64,000 nt of DNA from Aquila chrysaetos chrysaetos (lineage: Eukaryota > Chordata > Aves > Accipitriformes > Accipitridae): positions 14,818,001 to 14,882,000 of the forward strand of contig NC_044029.1 of assembly GCF_900496995.4 (NCBI RefSeq). Direction: 5' to 3'. This document shows positions 9,765 through 24,700 of this stretch, one piece after another (position 1 is the stretch's first letter; every line of letters begins with the position of its first letter). The position numbers and the translations under genes were made by a program. The notes below the pieces were generated by a model, which was not told the DNA's origin, ran no database searches, and worked only from the letters and a program-made list of their open reading frames with translations.

Positions 9765-12700
9765 CTACAATTAAAAAAAAAAAAAAAAAAAAAGACAAAA
9801 CCAAATAAAACAACATATCATTTACCTGTCGAGACCTGGTCTTTCTACCAGCCATACTTGAAAAGCACAAATACAGAAGAGATCAAGTCCTAACTTATCT
9901 TAAGGCAGAAACACAATTTCGCTATCTTGGGTTCTATACTTTAAGTAGAAAAACAGTCAATATCCTAAGCCATTATACCTGCAACATGTAGGCTCTCCTA
10001 CTTTTTTTAATGCTACATTACTCTCAGAACCCTAGTTATGATCTCAAAACAATTTTATATACACACACACACAAAACACGAATACACAATCACAGCATGA
10101 GCTGAATCATGAATGAAAGCTTCTGTCTTTCAACATGTCAGACATACGTATTTTGGATGACCTGAAGTTTGGGGATATTTTAGGGCATACTACCAGACCC
10201 AACTGTAAGTTAGACTAGGTAGGTTTCTCCTTCGCGAACACTATCTAAGATGTTAGAGACAAAGTACTGAGATCTACTTAAGCCAGAATTTAACAAACTA
10301 TTCCACCACATTTCATCCTCAGACTTAAGCTTCAGACTCACCCAACCCTCCTGCACATCCTGAGCTCCTTGCTCCTATTATCACACTTTGCCAATATCTT
10401 TCATGAGAAATTCTCTCAGTGTTTTATAGACAACCACACAGAATAAAAACCTCTGCCCATGTACTCGGATGCCACACACACTACTGGTTCATAAATAAGC
10501 AGCTTTACTGAATCACCAGCACAATCACCTGACTTCTGTTTAAGGGTGTCTGGTTTGCATAATTGTAAAACATTTCACTGATCCAGAAGGAATTCTTATT
10601 CTGACTACAGCAGCTACTACAAACCAGACTGTAAGCACCCTTGATGTCTATATGCATCGTGATTATTACAGTGAAAAAAGCAGCTTCCTTCCCTGTGACC
10701 TTCATTTGTGCACACAAACCTAATTAGTGCATTTTGACATGTGGTGCTTGTTTCTTCATTCATGCAAAAATGTACAAGGACTTACTTAAATCCTATATTT
10801 TTCAGATCCTTTCAGCAGTTATCTGTGTCTCATCCCCATTTTATCTTCATTTAAGAAACAGAGTAAGCGGAGATGTCAGAATTGTTCTTTAAGAGTACTT
10901 GGTAACTCTACAACAGCTACCTTGGACACGTACAGTAATTTATTTTGCCTAACTCGGTGGAGAACCTCAGAAGAACATCCTCTGTATCTGCAGAGCAAAC
11001 TTACCCCGCTATTTTTACATACAGATGAAAACACTACGAGTAGTGAATAGATCTTTTAGAACACTCCCTGAAGTGATTAAATAATATAACATAAGCAGTT
11101 TTTACAGGTAGACAAACCAAACGAAAGACCAAGTCAATGCAAAACCAAAAATAAAATCTAGGAAATCCAACTCTCAGATCTCTCTTCTTTAAGGCAAAAC
11201 AAGATCCACCTAGCATAGAAAGAACATTCAGCACGGTAAGGGGAAATGCAAAGTAGGGGAAAATGCTAAGCATTCAATAAGTCTGTATTCCCCAGAGAAT
11301 ACCGTCCCTAAACCTGGAAAATCCTAGCAAAACCTGTGTGAGGTTACAGCCAGCCGCACTGAAGTGCTGCACATCTGCTTCTTTTCTGGTTCCCCGCTCT
11401 CTACTCCAGCCAAGGGCTTTTTTAGTTGGTTGGTTGTTTTTTTATTTTTATTTTGGTGGTGGGTTTGTTTGTTTTCTTTGTTTGGGCTTTTTTAGGTTAT
11501 ACATATATATACACAAGTCAATTGCTTTTGGCATTCCTAATTAATGCTGCATGCCAGTTGGTGCACGCTCTCTTTTTGTGCAGATACATACACACGTGCC
11601 GATAGGGAAGAGATGCCTGCTCCCACCTTTTGTCAGAAGCAAGATCACGGTGTACAAAGCTACGTAGGTATTTTGGTGTCAAAGGCTGGTTTAGGTTGGG
11701 CGGATCTTCAGTAATTCTGAAGTAATTTCATAATAGAAAAAATACCACTCAAACTTCTCTCCCATTCATGGCTTCAAAGTTTCCATTTTGCACATAATCA
11801 TGTAAGAGTCTGCAGATTACTATCAGTCTATGGTCAGCTTCAATCAGTTACCTGAACCTCCACACGCTCTGAAATGCCTTCAAAATTATGCATGGAAAAT
11901 GGCTACTTAAACGAGCAAGACAGTATCAGTAGCCTAAAAAGGGCTTTCCAAACTTGAGGCGGTTGTGTGCCTGTATTGGCAGTAGTAGCTGCGAGCAAGG
12001 CGCGTGTCTGAAGGAAACGCTCAGTAGCTTGAGCAGTCCTTCGTGTGCCACAAATTGGAAGCCCCTCGTTTAGAAGAAGGCATGCGATTCCCTACCAAAT
12101 TTTCTTTAGAAGTATGAGTTCATACTTCACGCTGTCATCGCTTTTTAAAATAAACAGGCTTAAAACAGCCTTTTTGATTTGCATCCCAGTGTCAGCAATG
12201 TTCAAGTCCAATATCCAGCAAAGAACACCTACAGTTATGTCTGACAATACCAAAAAAAAGAACTCATTGACCAAATATTTTTGAAAACTAAAAGGCAATT
12301 ATTTATTACATATAGAAAAAGACTTGTATTACAGGTATACTTTATGTTTTGCTTTTGATTCCAGGGGCCACTGTGGTTTAGAATGTGAACAGTAGCACTG
12401 ATATTTTTTAATATAAACAGATACAAATAAAATGTAGAAAAATGCCATTTATCCATTGACAAACATCTGTTAAATTGTTTTATTTTCCACATGGAAGTAA
12501 TTATTAAAAATTAAATACCTTTTATTAACGAAGAATAATGAATACTAAATGTGTGTGGAAACTTACAGCACATGTGCAACACTAAATAAATTGTTCTATG
12601 CAAAGAAATCAATCACTTCTCATATCATCCTGAAAACTTGTTCTGAAGGTAAAGTTACATCAGCCTGCACATGTACAAACAGTAATAGGTAAGAATACTA

Positions 12701-15700
12701 AAGATAGAAGAGAATCGCTTAAGGTGATCCATAGCATTAATAGAGTAAAACAAAACAAAAAGTTAGCAGAATAGGAAGTGTCCTGAGGACAAAATATTCT
12801 GGACTCTGTAAGTCCACCAAAGGAGATGATAGAAATCCCATGGCTAGTTCAAAAATTCCAAATGGGAACAAAAAGCAGCATTTATACTGGCTTAAAGATG
12901 GATGCAAAGACCCAAATTTAAATTAGGGGCTGAATTAAAATGCCATGGCACATCTCTATTAGAAGAACAAATTCAACTTTGTAGCAATTATAAAAGTATT
13001 TCAATTAATATTGATCTTAAAAGGATAGGGAGTAATTTAATATAGGCAGGAACCCTTACAAGCAAATAAACATTTGGAAATTTAACCTTCTCTCCCATAG
13101 AGAATTCCATGTTTTCTAACTATTAAAAAAAAAAAAAAATCAAAGTAAAAGGGTTTTATAATTTTTTTCCTTAAACAGGATTACTTTTCAAAGGAGAAAT
13201 TCCAGACACTTCACTTTGGACAATTTAAATCAGTATTTGAGTAAATGTGCAACTGTAGAAAGCATATTTGGTGTCACATCCACCTCTCTTCCTCTCTCAT
13301 GTCTCCTCAAAAGCAGCAAACTATATAGCCAAATCCTCAGTGAAAAGTCAAAGAGGCTTTAACCATACTGTACTTTTCATATGCCCTAGGATGAAAAGCC
13401 ATATACACAGACGTATCTGTAATCAGCGTTTTCCTGTATTTTGTTCTGCATTTAAGGTGAATTTGAAGTTTACTGTAATTAATATTTTTTCACTGTTTAC
13501 TACCACGTATCAACATAGAATTAATTTGATTTTATCTCCTAACAAATTAGGAATTGTCTCATTCCTCAACTGTTCTGCTGCATTTCCTTTTTCTGTCTAT
13601 TATCTATTAGGAATATAAAAATAGAGCCTACAGCTTAGTAAAAAAGATAAAATATATTTATTTGATGTTTTCTTGAAAGAAGTTATTCAGTCTACTATAC
13701 CGGGCTTTGAGAAAAACCAATTTAGGACACTATCAAAAAATCTGTTAAACCACATCTGGTTTATGTTTTTACAGACTTAGTCTTAAGATTTAGTAATATT
13801 ATCCAAAGTAAACAGTAATATTTCACTGTATCTATCGTAATGCAGTATCATTTAAAATAGGTACAATATACACAGAAGCTCATAATACATAATGCACCAT
13901 GTCTGCAAAGCACAACGCATTAAAATATGTGCTGCCCTATATTTGAGCATATACACTAGAACAACAGACAAATTTATAAAGCACCTTGAAAAACAACTGA
14001 ATTTGCACATATAAGAGACAGTAATTTACCAGAAATAATTCTTGTTTGACTGCTTCGAAAAAGGACCAATGAAACTGTTAAAGCAGCAATTACTATTGCG
14101 GCCTTCTAAGGAACAGATATTCCCAGCATTCACTACTAATGTAGCGGTTATAGCAAGAGACTGCAATTTATCAGAATGCTTTCTTTTTTTCCCCAGCTTC
14201 TTATATTTTTAATTTCCTGAAACATTAATTAATACTTCTGCATTTTTTACAAAAAATTACTTGGCCATACTTCTCTCTGCATTCAAAGCAACATGGAGTT
14301 ATCAAATACTGCCACTCTTGTTACGGTAAGTCTATGTGAGTCTTCCTCCAAGGAAATGTCACCTCCAGAAATTAGTATCAGAGGTAACAACATTACCACA
14401 CAATGCCAAGATCACACCTGACATACATGTAAGTTCTTATTTATTTATCATAAATAGAAATGTCACAGAATTATTTCTAGCAAGTGATTCCTTTTCCATG
14501 TAACAAAATAGCAATTTTCCCCCAAATCCTTCTCTAGCTTCCTTGCCTCAACTTGCCTGCTGTATTTTGCACCAAACTAAATTAAATAAAAATGTCAAAA
14601 TAATATTCCAGTTCCAATTTTTACATCAAGAAATACACAAGCCTAAAGAAAAGATATTATATCTCTTCCTATGGACACTGGGGAAAATAAAAAAATCATG
14701 TTCCTTGTTAACTTACCGCTGCAGGTGCAAAACTTTAGAAAACACTATCCCTCTCCTTACTAGCTATCAATTGCTTCCTAATGTTGGGGGAATTATTTTC
14801 AGTATGCAAAGTAAAGAGAAGAGAATCTTTGTAGATCTTGGGCAAAACCATTCGGAGAACAGTAGTGATTCATATCTCTCTTTCACCGCAGTATCTCCAG
14901 GAATGCCTAATAGATGAAGCCAGCTCTACTCTTTAGAAGAGGAAGGATGTAGTGTGCTAATTAACTCACGCACTGGATGCTGCATTTCAGGACAGCACTC
15001 AGGACTCCAAATAGAGAAAACTGTCTTCAAAAGTAATGCTTAAGCATCAAGTAGCAGCTTCGTACATTTACTACAGGTAGAAAAAGAAGAGACACTAAAG
15101 AGGTTACTATCCTTGTACAATTGGCACCGCTTCCTCCTAGTAAAAGAAGTGTTGTGTTTCCACATAGGGTAAAAACTGAATTCCATTGATATATGAACCG
15201 ACATGAGGCTCTTATTGCTCATAAATAAATGGAACATATTCAGTTGACTCCAAAGAAGAAATCTATCCTTTCAAAAGGTAATTACCTCCCCTCTGATGAT
15301 CTCACATAATAATAAAATAGCTTTAAAACAGCGTCTTGGGAAACCTAAGAAAGTATACCAAGCAGCAAATAAATAATTCAAGTAGAAATTAAAACTTTCC
15401 TTTTGTTTGGGTTTTCTTTTGAAAGGAGTGATGCTTTTGCTCTAAAAGTTTTGGAATTACCTTGCACTTATGAAAAACCATACAAGTAGGGCTTGCCATT
15501 AAAACCTTCAGTTACAAAATCTTTGTTTTCTTATGGTCACAAGAAAGGCAGCAGAGGCAACGAGTCACGCATACAAACAGAATGAAGAGCCTCTTATATC
15601 CTTTGGGGCAACTAAAACGTTAATTTCTGAGGGCAGCTTGCACAGACTAAGCAAATTTACTGGGGGGAGGGGGGAAGAAAGAAAAAAGACTGTTATATCT

Positions 15701-18700
15701 AGTTATCTCTAGATGATGACAAACTTCAATACACTGGCTAGGAAGAAATGAAATGCACTTAACAGAGGGGACAACACTGAACTTTATTCCCTTTAATTTA
15801 GAGCTGCTGTTTAAAAACACAACAGACATGTAACTATTTAATGCAGTATTTCATAATCTCCAAGCATATAGATGTGACTCGCTCACAGAAATGAAATGCC
15901 TTTTCAGCAAACAATTCATAAGTTAGGCTCCACGTGAAAAGATTTCTGATTAAACCAAATACCTAAGCCTGTGGAACCACAAAACATAGTTCCAGCATGC
16001 TGGAATCACATCTGTTGAGTTCAAGGCTTCAAGATTAATCTGGTCTGATCTGTTAAGTGTTTTTTAGAGAAAAGCAGGAGTGAGGTACTGTATCTACAGA
16101 AGGTCTGTCATGGAAGTTTTACGTTTGCTCTTTCACCGATGAATCCAACATGTCGGTTAAAACTTGAAGGAAAAATCATGCCACATTTATAAAATCTCAT
16201 ATAACCAAACTTAAGTGGGGAATGAGATTCCTGACAAACTATTTAACTCAAACAGACTCTAGGCAGGTGTAATGGTTGTATGCATATTGAGAATATATCT
16301 TTTTTTCAGCTCCAGCTGAAGCTGAATGCATCACCTTGTAGGGCAGGCTATTTTCAAAAGAGCACACCTCTTGCCAGGTTAGTGAACATTAGCACTCGTG
16401 ATTACTCAAATAGTGTTTTGGCACATATCTACATTAAAAAAAATCTTTGCTTTAGTGGGGAAGAGAAATCACAGAAATCACGATCCAGTCAGCAAAAGAC
16501 ATTGTATGATATGGTCTTAAAAGCTGGAAGCTGGAATTAGAAGTTGGATAGTCTTAAAAGTTGGAAGATAGTGAAAATTAATTATCTTTGGGGGAGGGTG
16601 GAAAAAATGAAGCACAATTCTATAAATTTCTTCAGCTAACAAGTCAAGGGTGAACATTACTGACAGTATTCATGGACAGAAAGGAACAAATAGATTATGA
16701 GAAGTGGGAAGGCAGAAGACTATAGCTTTCTGACTTTTTTACTGCCTCTTGGCCTAGAATACAGAAAACAAGCGTCATGAAAATATGCCTCCTCCCTAAA
16801 GTGATTTGTTTCGAAGTACTCTGATGTTCAAACAACAGACCATGGAAGTCCTGCAATATGCTCAAGGAGAGACAGTATCTGAAAAACAAAAAAAGCACTC
16901 CACCCACCCATCCCACCCCCATTTTTAATTCCAAAGTAAGATGTGGTAGCTCCCTATTTTATTTTCTAAAGCAAAATAATAAAATATTTGCAAGCACAAT
17001 TTCTAAAATGCCAAATAATGCTTTCCATTCTGTAATTCTGTACTTGAAAAAAAGCTTTCAATTTTAACAAAACTCATAATGAAAGTTCTACATCCTTGTA
17101 CCTCCCAAAGAAAACTGAAAACAGAGACACAGCTCCTCCTTTTCCACAAGGAAGCCAGTGTTTTAGGCAATCTTTATTCCCTCACACATCGGAAATTAAG
17201 CTAATGAACTTAAAACAATAGGAGGTTAAAAAGTTTGAGATTTTTGGGTAGGATGTTGGGTTTTACTTTTGTCCTTCTAAAAATACATGGTTGACAGACT
17301 TAAAAAATCTGCACAAGGGAAAAGAGATACCTTAGCTACTTTCCTCCAGTTAAGACAGTCAAAGAAGTAATATGTTCCCCTCTCGTACGTATTGGTTTTC
17401 ATTGTTGGCTCCATGCCGGGTGCCCTGGTGATCCATACTCGTTCTTCTTTGTGGTATCTCCAATCCCGGTTAAATCTTTCAGTTTTAATAGGAAGGAAAA
17501 ATAATTTTTAGTGTTAGTTATCTGAATTTGACTTCATAAAACTAAAATTTTAAGGGTTTCAATCAAAACAGTGCAATACATTCCAACCGAAACAAGATTT
17601 CTAAGACATCGTTACACCTACAACCTCATACCTCTTCCATACAATTATTACACCTCAAACTAATCACATTTGGAACTTTAAGAAGTCTGGTAGGTTCAAA
17701 CAACAAACTCTTTTTATGATTATTTACTGTTTTTCATTTTGTTGAAGATAGATAAGTTAGACGTTTAATAACGACTGGCACCTGCCACTTCTTCACAGTG
17801 CTTCATAATAATGCAAAATTCATGAGACAGACTTTTGATTTCCACTGTATGAATGAAAAAAAAAGTACAAAATGGAACCAAGGTTGGAGGAGGTATTTAA
17901 AAAAAGGTTTCCAGCTTTAGATTGACTAAGCTTCTGTTTTCAGTGTCTAACTTGCTGGGTTTTTTTGTTTGTTTGTTTGTTTTTTTAACATCTACTACTT
18001 CATTACTGCAATAGATTAAATCATATAAGACTGACAAAATAGTTTGAACGTACAGCTCTACTGCTGCTAATAGCTGTAATACATCTCCTCCATTCATGTA
18101 ATAGAGATAAAACAGGAGATCTTCTCCATATCGGCCAAGTTTTATTGCAGCCAGCTGCAAAAGATTGAAGAAAATGAGGATGAAAAATCACAATAGATAA
18201 ATGTTTTAAGACATACTATCCCACTTATATAACACAAGGATACATCCAGAATGTGCTTCCATCCTAAGTGTGTTTGCAAATGATACTCTAATATAACGAG
18301 TAATAATTATTAAAACAATTTTTCATCACTTTTAGTTAACCTTTCTAACTTAAAGGATTCAACAGAAAAACAAACAGAAGTAATGAATCAGCAAGACAGA
18401 ATTTTCTCCCTATACCTGCGTGTATCGTCTACTTACTTTAAAAAAAAAACAAAACAAAAAACATACAACATACACATGTATTTGCTCACTTCATACTCTA
18501 TTAAGTAACATTACTAAAATGTCTTATAATCAATGATCCCCTCTTACAGAACTACAATAGTTGAAAGAAAATATAACTAAAAAAAAATCCCTATTCATGC
18601 AGATATGGAATGCAACAGATAAATGTGAGAATATCTTGAACCACAATTCTGAGCTTATCTCAAGAAGAAATATCTCAATTTAATATAGCATTTGATTACA

Positions 18701-21700
18701 GTATATGGACTATAAGAAACTTCTGCTTTGCATGAAGGGCAAACTCTTAAAAAGATAATGTGCTCTTTTGCTAACCATGCCCATTCTCAGTTTTGTCTTC
18801 CCTTTCTTTTTCTAAGGTGGAATGGGTGCATGATGTGTGGAATTAGCTGGTTAACGCACCACTGTTCCTAAAAAGATTGAGGACATCCATAAAATGCACT
18901 GATTTTGAATATTACCTATCTGAAAGGAAACTTGGACAATTACTGGTAATAAATTAACAAAACATATGCACACACACACGTACTCACCTTATCCCTAATG
19001 TGAATGTTAGTTAAGTATTCAGATGGAACATGGAAGTCTAAAAAAGAATCGGAATTGATGCAACTATTAAGACATGTAAATGAATATAATTTGCAAATAT
19101 TAATATTGAATTAAATAGTTATTTCTCTCTTACCTATGTCTTGAGGTCGACAGGGTGATGATGCCCAGGGTGATGCAAATTTGGGATAAAGATTTCTGAG
19201 GAGAGAGAAAAGCAGAGATTTATCAAAATTAAAAACAAAACCCAAACCAACCAACTAAAAAAACCTCCCATAACCAACCTCGCAAACCTGAAAACCATAC
19301 AACCAAAATCACTAGCTGGAGTGAGAAGGAAGGGAAAAAGGAAATATCCATCCCACTTTCCTAAAACAGATACAACTTATTCATTTTGGTTTTACTGTGC
19401 GGAGTAAGACTGCATTTAAAAACTGCCATGGAAATCAAGGTCAAGATTTACTTTTTAGTCTATCATTCCTTCAACTTAGAAGTGCCAGGGATCCCACCCC
19501 TTTTCAGGGATCCCACCCCTTTTCAGGGATCCAATTTCAGATGGTTCAATTTGTGCAGGAACAGCTGCCACAAGCCTGGTGGGTTCTGATTTATTAGCCT
19601 ATGATTTAACAGGGGATGAGAAGCTTATACTGGCAGATTTTTTTTTTTTTTTTAAACTAACCAGTAAAGATTTTACTCTTCTTCTAAATTTTGGTGATGA
19701 CAAATAAATTGAATCCCAGCACAACATGAACATAAGTTTATTATGATTTAGTATTTTTCTTTCATATAGTTTTTGCTAACATATATTATAGAAATGGAGC
19801 CATTAGTTTAATAAAGAGAAAATTATGAACCTTCCAACTCTACTACAATGCCTGATGTACTGAGGAATGAGTTTTCTAATTAACAGGTAAAGAAGTGAAA
19901 AAAAGGACTGAGTGAAATGTACTTCTGGCAGGTAGCTACAGCCTGCTTTTAATTATCCATGATAGCACACTATTATGGCAAGTTTTGTAAATGAAATTTG
20001 AGTATGGTACACCCTATCAACCCCTTGCTTCCTTCTTCTCAAAGGCCAAACAATTACTGTAAAAAAAAAAAAAAAATCAGAAACCTACCAAATTACCTGA
20101 ACACAACCAACTCCCAGCTGAACTATATGGCCCAAAAACTACACTGATCAAGTGGTGTCAATCTTACTCCAGGCTAACTAATCTTACTGTTAGCAAAAAC
20201 ATGCTTTAGAGCCTGAAGGAAGATTTCAGTGGCAAAATCTGCAGATGTTGAAAATAACGAAACCATTCCTTCTACTGAAAGCACGGATAGGCATTGCCCC
20301 AAGAAGAGGAGCACCATGCGTGCCCTAGAGTTTGGTTTCCTAGGGCAAAGAATCCAGGATTTTACAGACTCAGACTGCACCTCTGTATGCAAGAAAAACT
20401 GAAGTTTGTGCACAGTGTTCCCTCTATGATACAAATAAAACTCTACTAATTTAACATTTTTCAAGGAGGTATGGGACAGCCTACAGTCTATTTGATGATG
20501 AATATTTCAGAAAGCTTCAGAACATGAACAAACAGCTACATAACCTCTAAAGAATTACATGAAGTAATGCCATTTTTATCATTTTTGTTTATGTAGAATT
20601 TTAAGCTATCCTAAGGAATTAAAAGCATACTTCTTAAAGAAATACAGGACTGTACAGGCAATACATAATCATTCTTTCAACAAATCTTAACCTACCTGCA
20701 CAGAAAATCTATATAAAACCAGGAGTTAGAAGGGTTAATTCAAACCATTAGAGATACACACAGAATTCTAAAATTTTGTTTCTAAAAGCACATTTTATTG
20801 TGCTAAGTATTTAAGTCAGACAGATATTTTTACCATCAGAAGTACCTCACAAGGCAGAAGATGTCAGCTTTCCACAAGTGAAATGCTTTTAGTTTTTCAA
20901 ACAACAATTCATAAAGCAAGCAAAGGACGTTTAACATAAGGCAAGATGGCAGGCCAGACACTGAGGACTGCACAGGCTCAGTATAAATTTCATGATACAG
21001 ATAAAGTTCATGATACAGAACTGTTTGGATTAAATATTAACCCTATTCCCTCCATCCAAGACCCTAAATACCTTATATACAGTAATTAAAAATGTTAAAA
21101 ATCCAGCTATTTACAGCATAGCTGCTAAGGAAAAGCAGCAGCATGCCAGGTATATATACTGTTCATGTACAAACACGCACTGTTTGTGCGGGGATGGGAG
21201 TGGGGAAGCTACTGGATTCAAGAGAGAAGTGAGCTGTGAGACTAACAGTACACATGAAGAAGATGTTACATTAATGTAACACACGCTGCAAATATCTACA
21301 GACAATCGACTTTGGATGATCGTTTTGAAATATTTTTAGAAGTGCCAACGGCATAACAATTTGACTAACTTTTGATGCAAGCTCTATAGAACGAATTTCT
21401 GGAAGTGGTAATTTCTAAAGAGTTACATCTCTAGAAAGAGATGTGTAAATTCATGCCAATTATTTCAAGACAGAAAAATCAGGAGCCACTTTTCTTATGC
21501 TTTCCCTCGCACCTTGATATCCACGTTCACCAAACTTCCCTGATTATATGCAGCTGCATATAAATTTGCAAAACATGGAAACTGTGCGTGTGTATGCTGT
21601 TTGGTCTTTGTTTTGTTAATCTATTATGTGCAAACCTTAAAATACATATACTACGCTGTCAACAGGGCTAACACTACGTAAATCTCTGCTGAAACAAAAT

Positions 21701-24700
21701 GATGGGAGATTCTCAGCTGAAAGGCAGAGTACCAGAAATCAAATTTCTCTCACAATTACAGTCACCTAGAAGATACTGCTTTTGTCCAAACTGATCTAGG
21801 TTCCTTCTGTAACTAGTAGAGAAAGAGAGGCACTCTGGGCTGTTGATTCATCTCACCTATCTTAAGCAGTTATCTCACCATTAGGGCAGTCGCTAACTGC
21901 TTTTCTCCCCACTGTGTCTACAGGAAGCCTAGATGACTGAACTTAGGTGAACTGAATGACTAGAAGTTAACTATAAAACTGCATTTTCATTTAAATTAAT
22001 CTTTGGTGCCAGGTAGCGCTGCAGATGCTCTGTTCATTATTACACTAATATAAATCAAATTTACCCCCTAAATTGCTGAGACTTAAGTGTAGATATCCTC
22101 AAGGAATATTATTATTTGAAAAATAACATATACATGAAATTTATTAACAATACAGTGTCAATTCCTTGAAGGAAGTCCTAAAGAAGTTAGGAGAATAAGC
22201 AAAGCCACTAGTTTTATTGAAAGTTTGCATAACAAGATCTCAGTATGCCTTGAAGCACAATTCACTTGTTTATGAAAATTTTATTTTACTGTCATTACAT
22301 TTTCAAATTTTATTTGGCAAAATATCTTGTGGGTTGTTAGTCGTGTGAGCTAAGTAAGCTTATTATAAACGACAGCATAACAAAACCAAAACCGAAGATA
22401 GTACTAAAAACCAGAAACTTACTCAGGCGAGTTGAGATTGAGACCTAGTGTTGTTAAATCACTTCCTAACGCAAGATGTACCATTCCTGGATCTGTCTCT
22501 GCTGCCCTGATGAATGTTAACAAGCCAATCATTCCAAACTGGTCCGTCACCATCCCTTGAGGAATGTTGGTAACCCGACCTGGGCAAGAAGAACAAATTA
22601 ATTTTCTCCTTTCAAGAAGTGGAAGAATCAACAAGGTGACCTAAATGACTGTCAAAACTTTTAAAGAAGAAAAAGTGGAATGACACATACCATCAGGTAA
22701 CACCTGGATCCCTTTTTTCTGCTGGTTGTTGTTTTGCGTAGTTGAACTTTTATCTCCAGGAAACTTGGGCCCATCTGTGCTGGATGATGTTTTGCCTGAT
22801 GTACTCAAATTCTATAAAAAATAATTTGCAGAGTTGGTATGATGGAAACAAACCACAATGGAAAAACTTCTTGACCATACCTTTCAGTCAAGCGCTCTAA
22901 ACCCGTATGTCAACTCACTCTAATAAATTAGGCATTAAAATGGAACCAAGCTGAAGCGCTTGAGTTCTATTGACAAACCTTATGTAATATTTACCACTTC
23001 CTAAAGTACACCTGTCATACAATAAGAGCTATTAATGAGCTAACAGCTTGCATTCTAAAAGGCTAAGAAAATATTTTACACCTGAGTTTCAATACACAAT
23101 GTATATCCCAAGTGCCTGTGACTAGAGGATATTTTGGACTCATCACATCATATATTTTCTCCATACAGTCTTGCTCTCACGTAACACTCCATGACATAGC
23201 AACAGATAACAATAACTCAAACCAATTTCAGGTGCAAGCAACATACAGTTGGCACATTTGCAACTATCAGGAAAGAGATGTAAACACTACGTCTGGCAAG
23301 AAAACTGTGATTGCGCTCCAGGAGCCCATATACTGACAAAAGTTATCTTCCATAACTACTATTTCTTACTCTTTGTTATTCTTTAAAACAAGTCTGCAGT
23401 AACACAGTGTAATTACATTTACTCCCTCCTTCCTTACTGTATTCAATGCTAACTGTATCAGAACATTTTCCACACAATAAACTTGGCCACAACATTTGGG
23501 TGCTAGGCTTCCCCCCATCCCTTTTTTGAACAGTTGCATTTTTCAGTTTTCACATGAGATTGTAGTCACATCTACTACTCCCTCATCAGTATTTATGCCA
23601 CCCCGATTAACATATTTTTTTCCAATTATAAGTAATAAACCAAACAAACTAGAACATTTTGTCAAATACTGTAGGAAACTTTTCTCTGCCATCCAAATTT
23701 TATTCACCCTTCATTTGTAATAAAAACCCCATTTTTATTACAAATCTTTCAGAGTAAACAATGAAAAAAACCCCATCATCTTGTGATTTAAGCTATATAT
23801 CTAATGCATGGTAATTACAACAATACATAAGATACAGCGTATCCCACTAGTCTACAATATACCCACGTATGCAATGGTCTTTATTAAAAGAGCTTCTTCC
23901 TTGTGATTTCATTACCTTGAAGTGATACTGTACCACCTAACTTTTAAAGGATTTGAGAGCTTTCAAGAAAGCTGTTATAATGTGTAAATTATTACTACTA
24001 CTGATGAGAGGCACCAACAGCAAAAAATAAGCTGGAATTGGTAGAAAAAGAAATTACAAACTGCAAAACTTGAAAAATACATATCAACTCTCAAAAATAA
24101 ATTTTGAGATGTTCTTGCAAGTTCCTCCCTGGCCCCTCCCCCAAATACAAAAGGATACACAGAAGTCATATGAAATTAAGAAAGCAAGGTCGCAGTGACT
24201 GTTGGGACCAAAAAACTTCCTGAGAAATTCAATTTACATAGTTACATATGAAATGCTGATTATGCAAAATTTCTCATTAATTTAGAGGGGCAAATTTGAA
24301 AATCTTATATTACAAATATAGTCACTGCCTATTTTAAAATATAATCATCAGAAGAAGCACAAACACTCAAAATAAAAGAAGATTTAAGGTTTACTTACAG
24401 ATTTATTGTCATCATTACTCGATGTTGGGTCTTTGTAGCTGGAGCCTGGTAATGCTGGAAAATCTTCATTGTGTATTGAAAAGTCCTGGGACTGCTCACT
24501 TGCTGGTTTTGTTACCATTCCAACTATCATCAAAATGAAAGCAGGAATAACATTAAACGACTGCTAAGTAAAGAATTTTCTGCTGTTGATCTTGCTTACT
24601 GTCCATTTTCACTATGTGCAAGCTGTACAGCAGAAATGACTTTCAAAAAAACCAGGTAAACCAAAACAAAGCATATTCATGTAAAACATCCACACATATT

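Noticed and set aside
13268..13618. 116-codon plus-strand frame in the CNOT2 last intron
   Set aside because: Low complexity, no domain, no splice context; chance open frame in AT-rich DNA.
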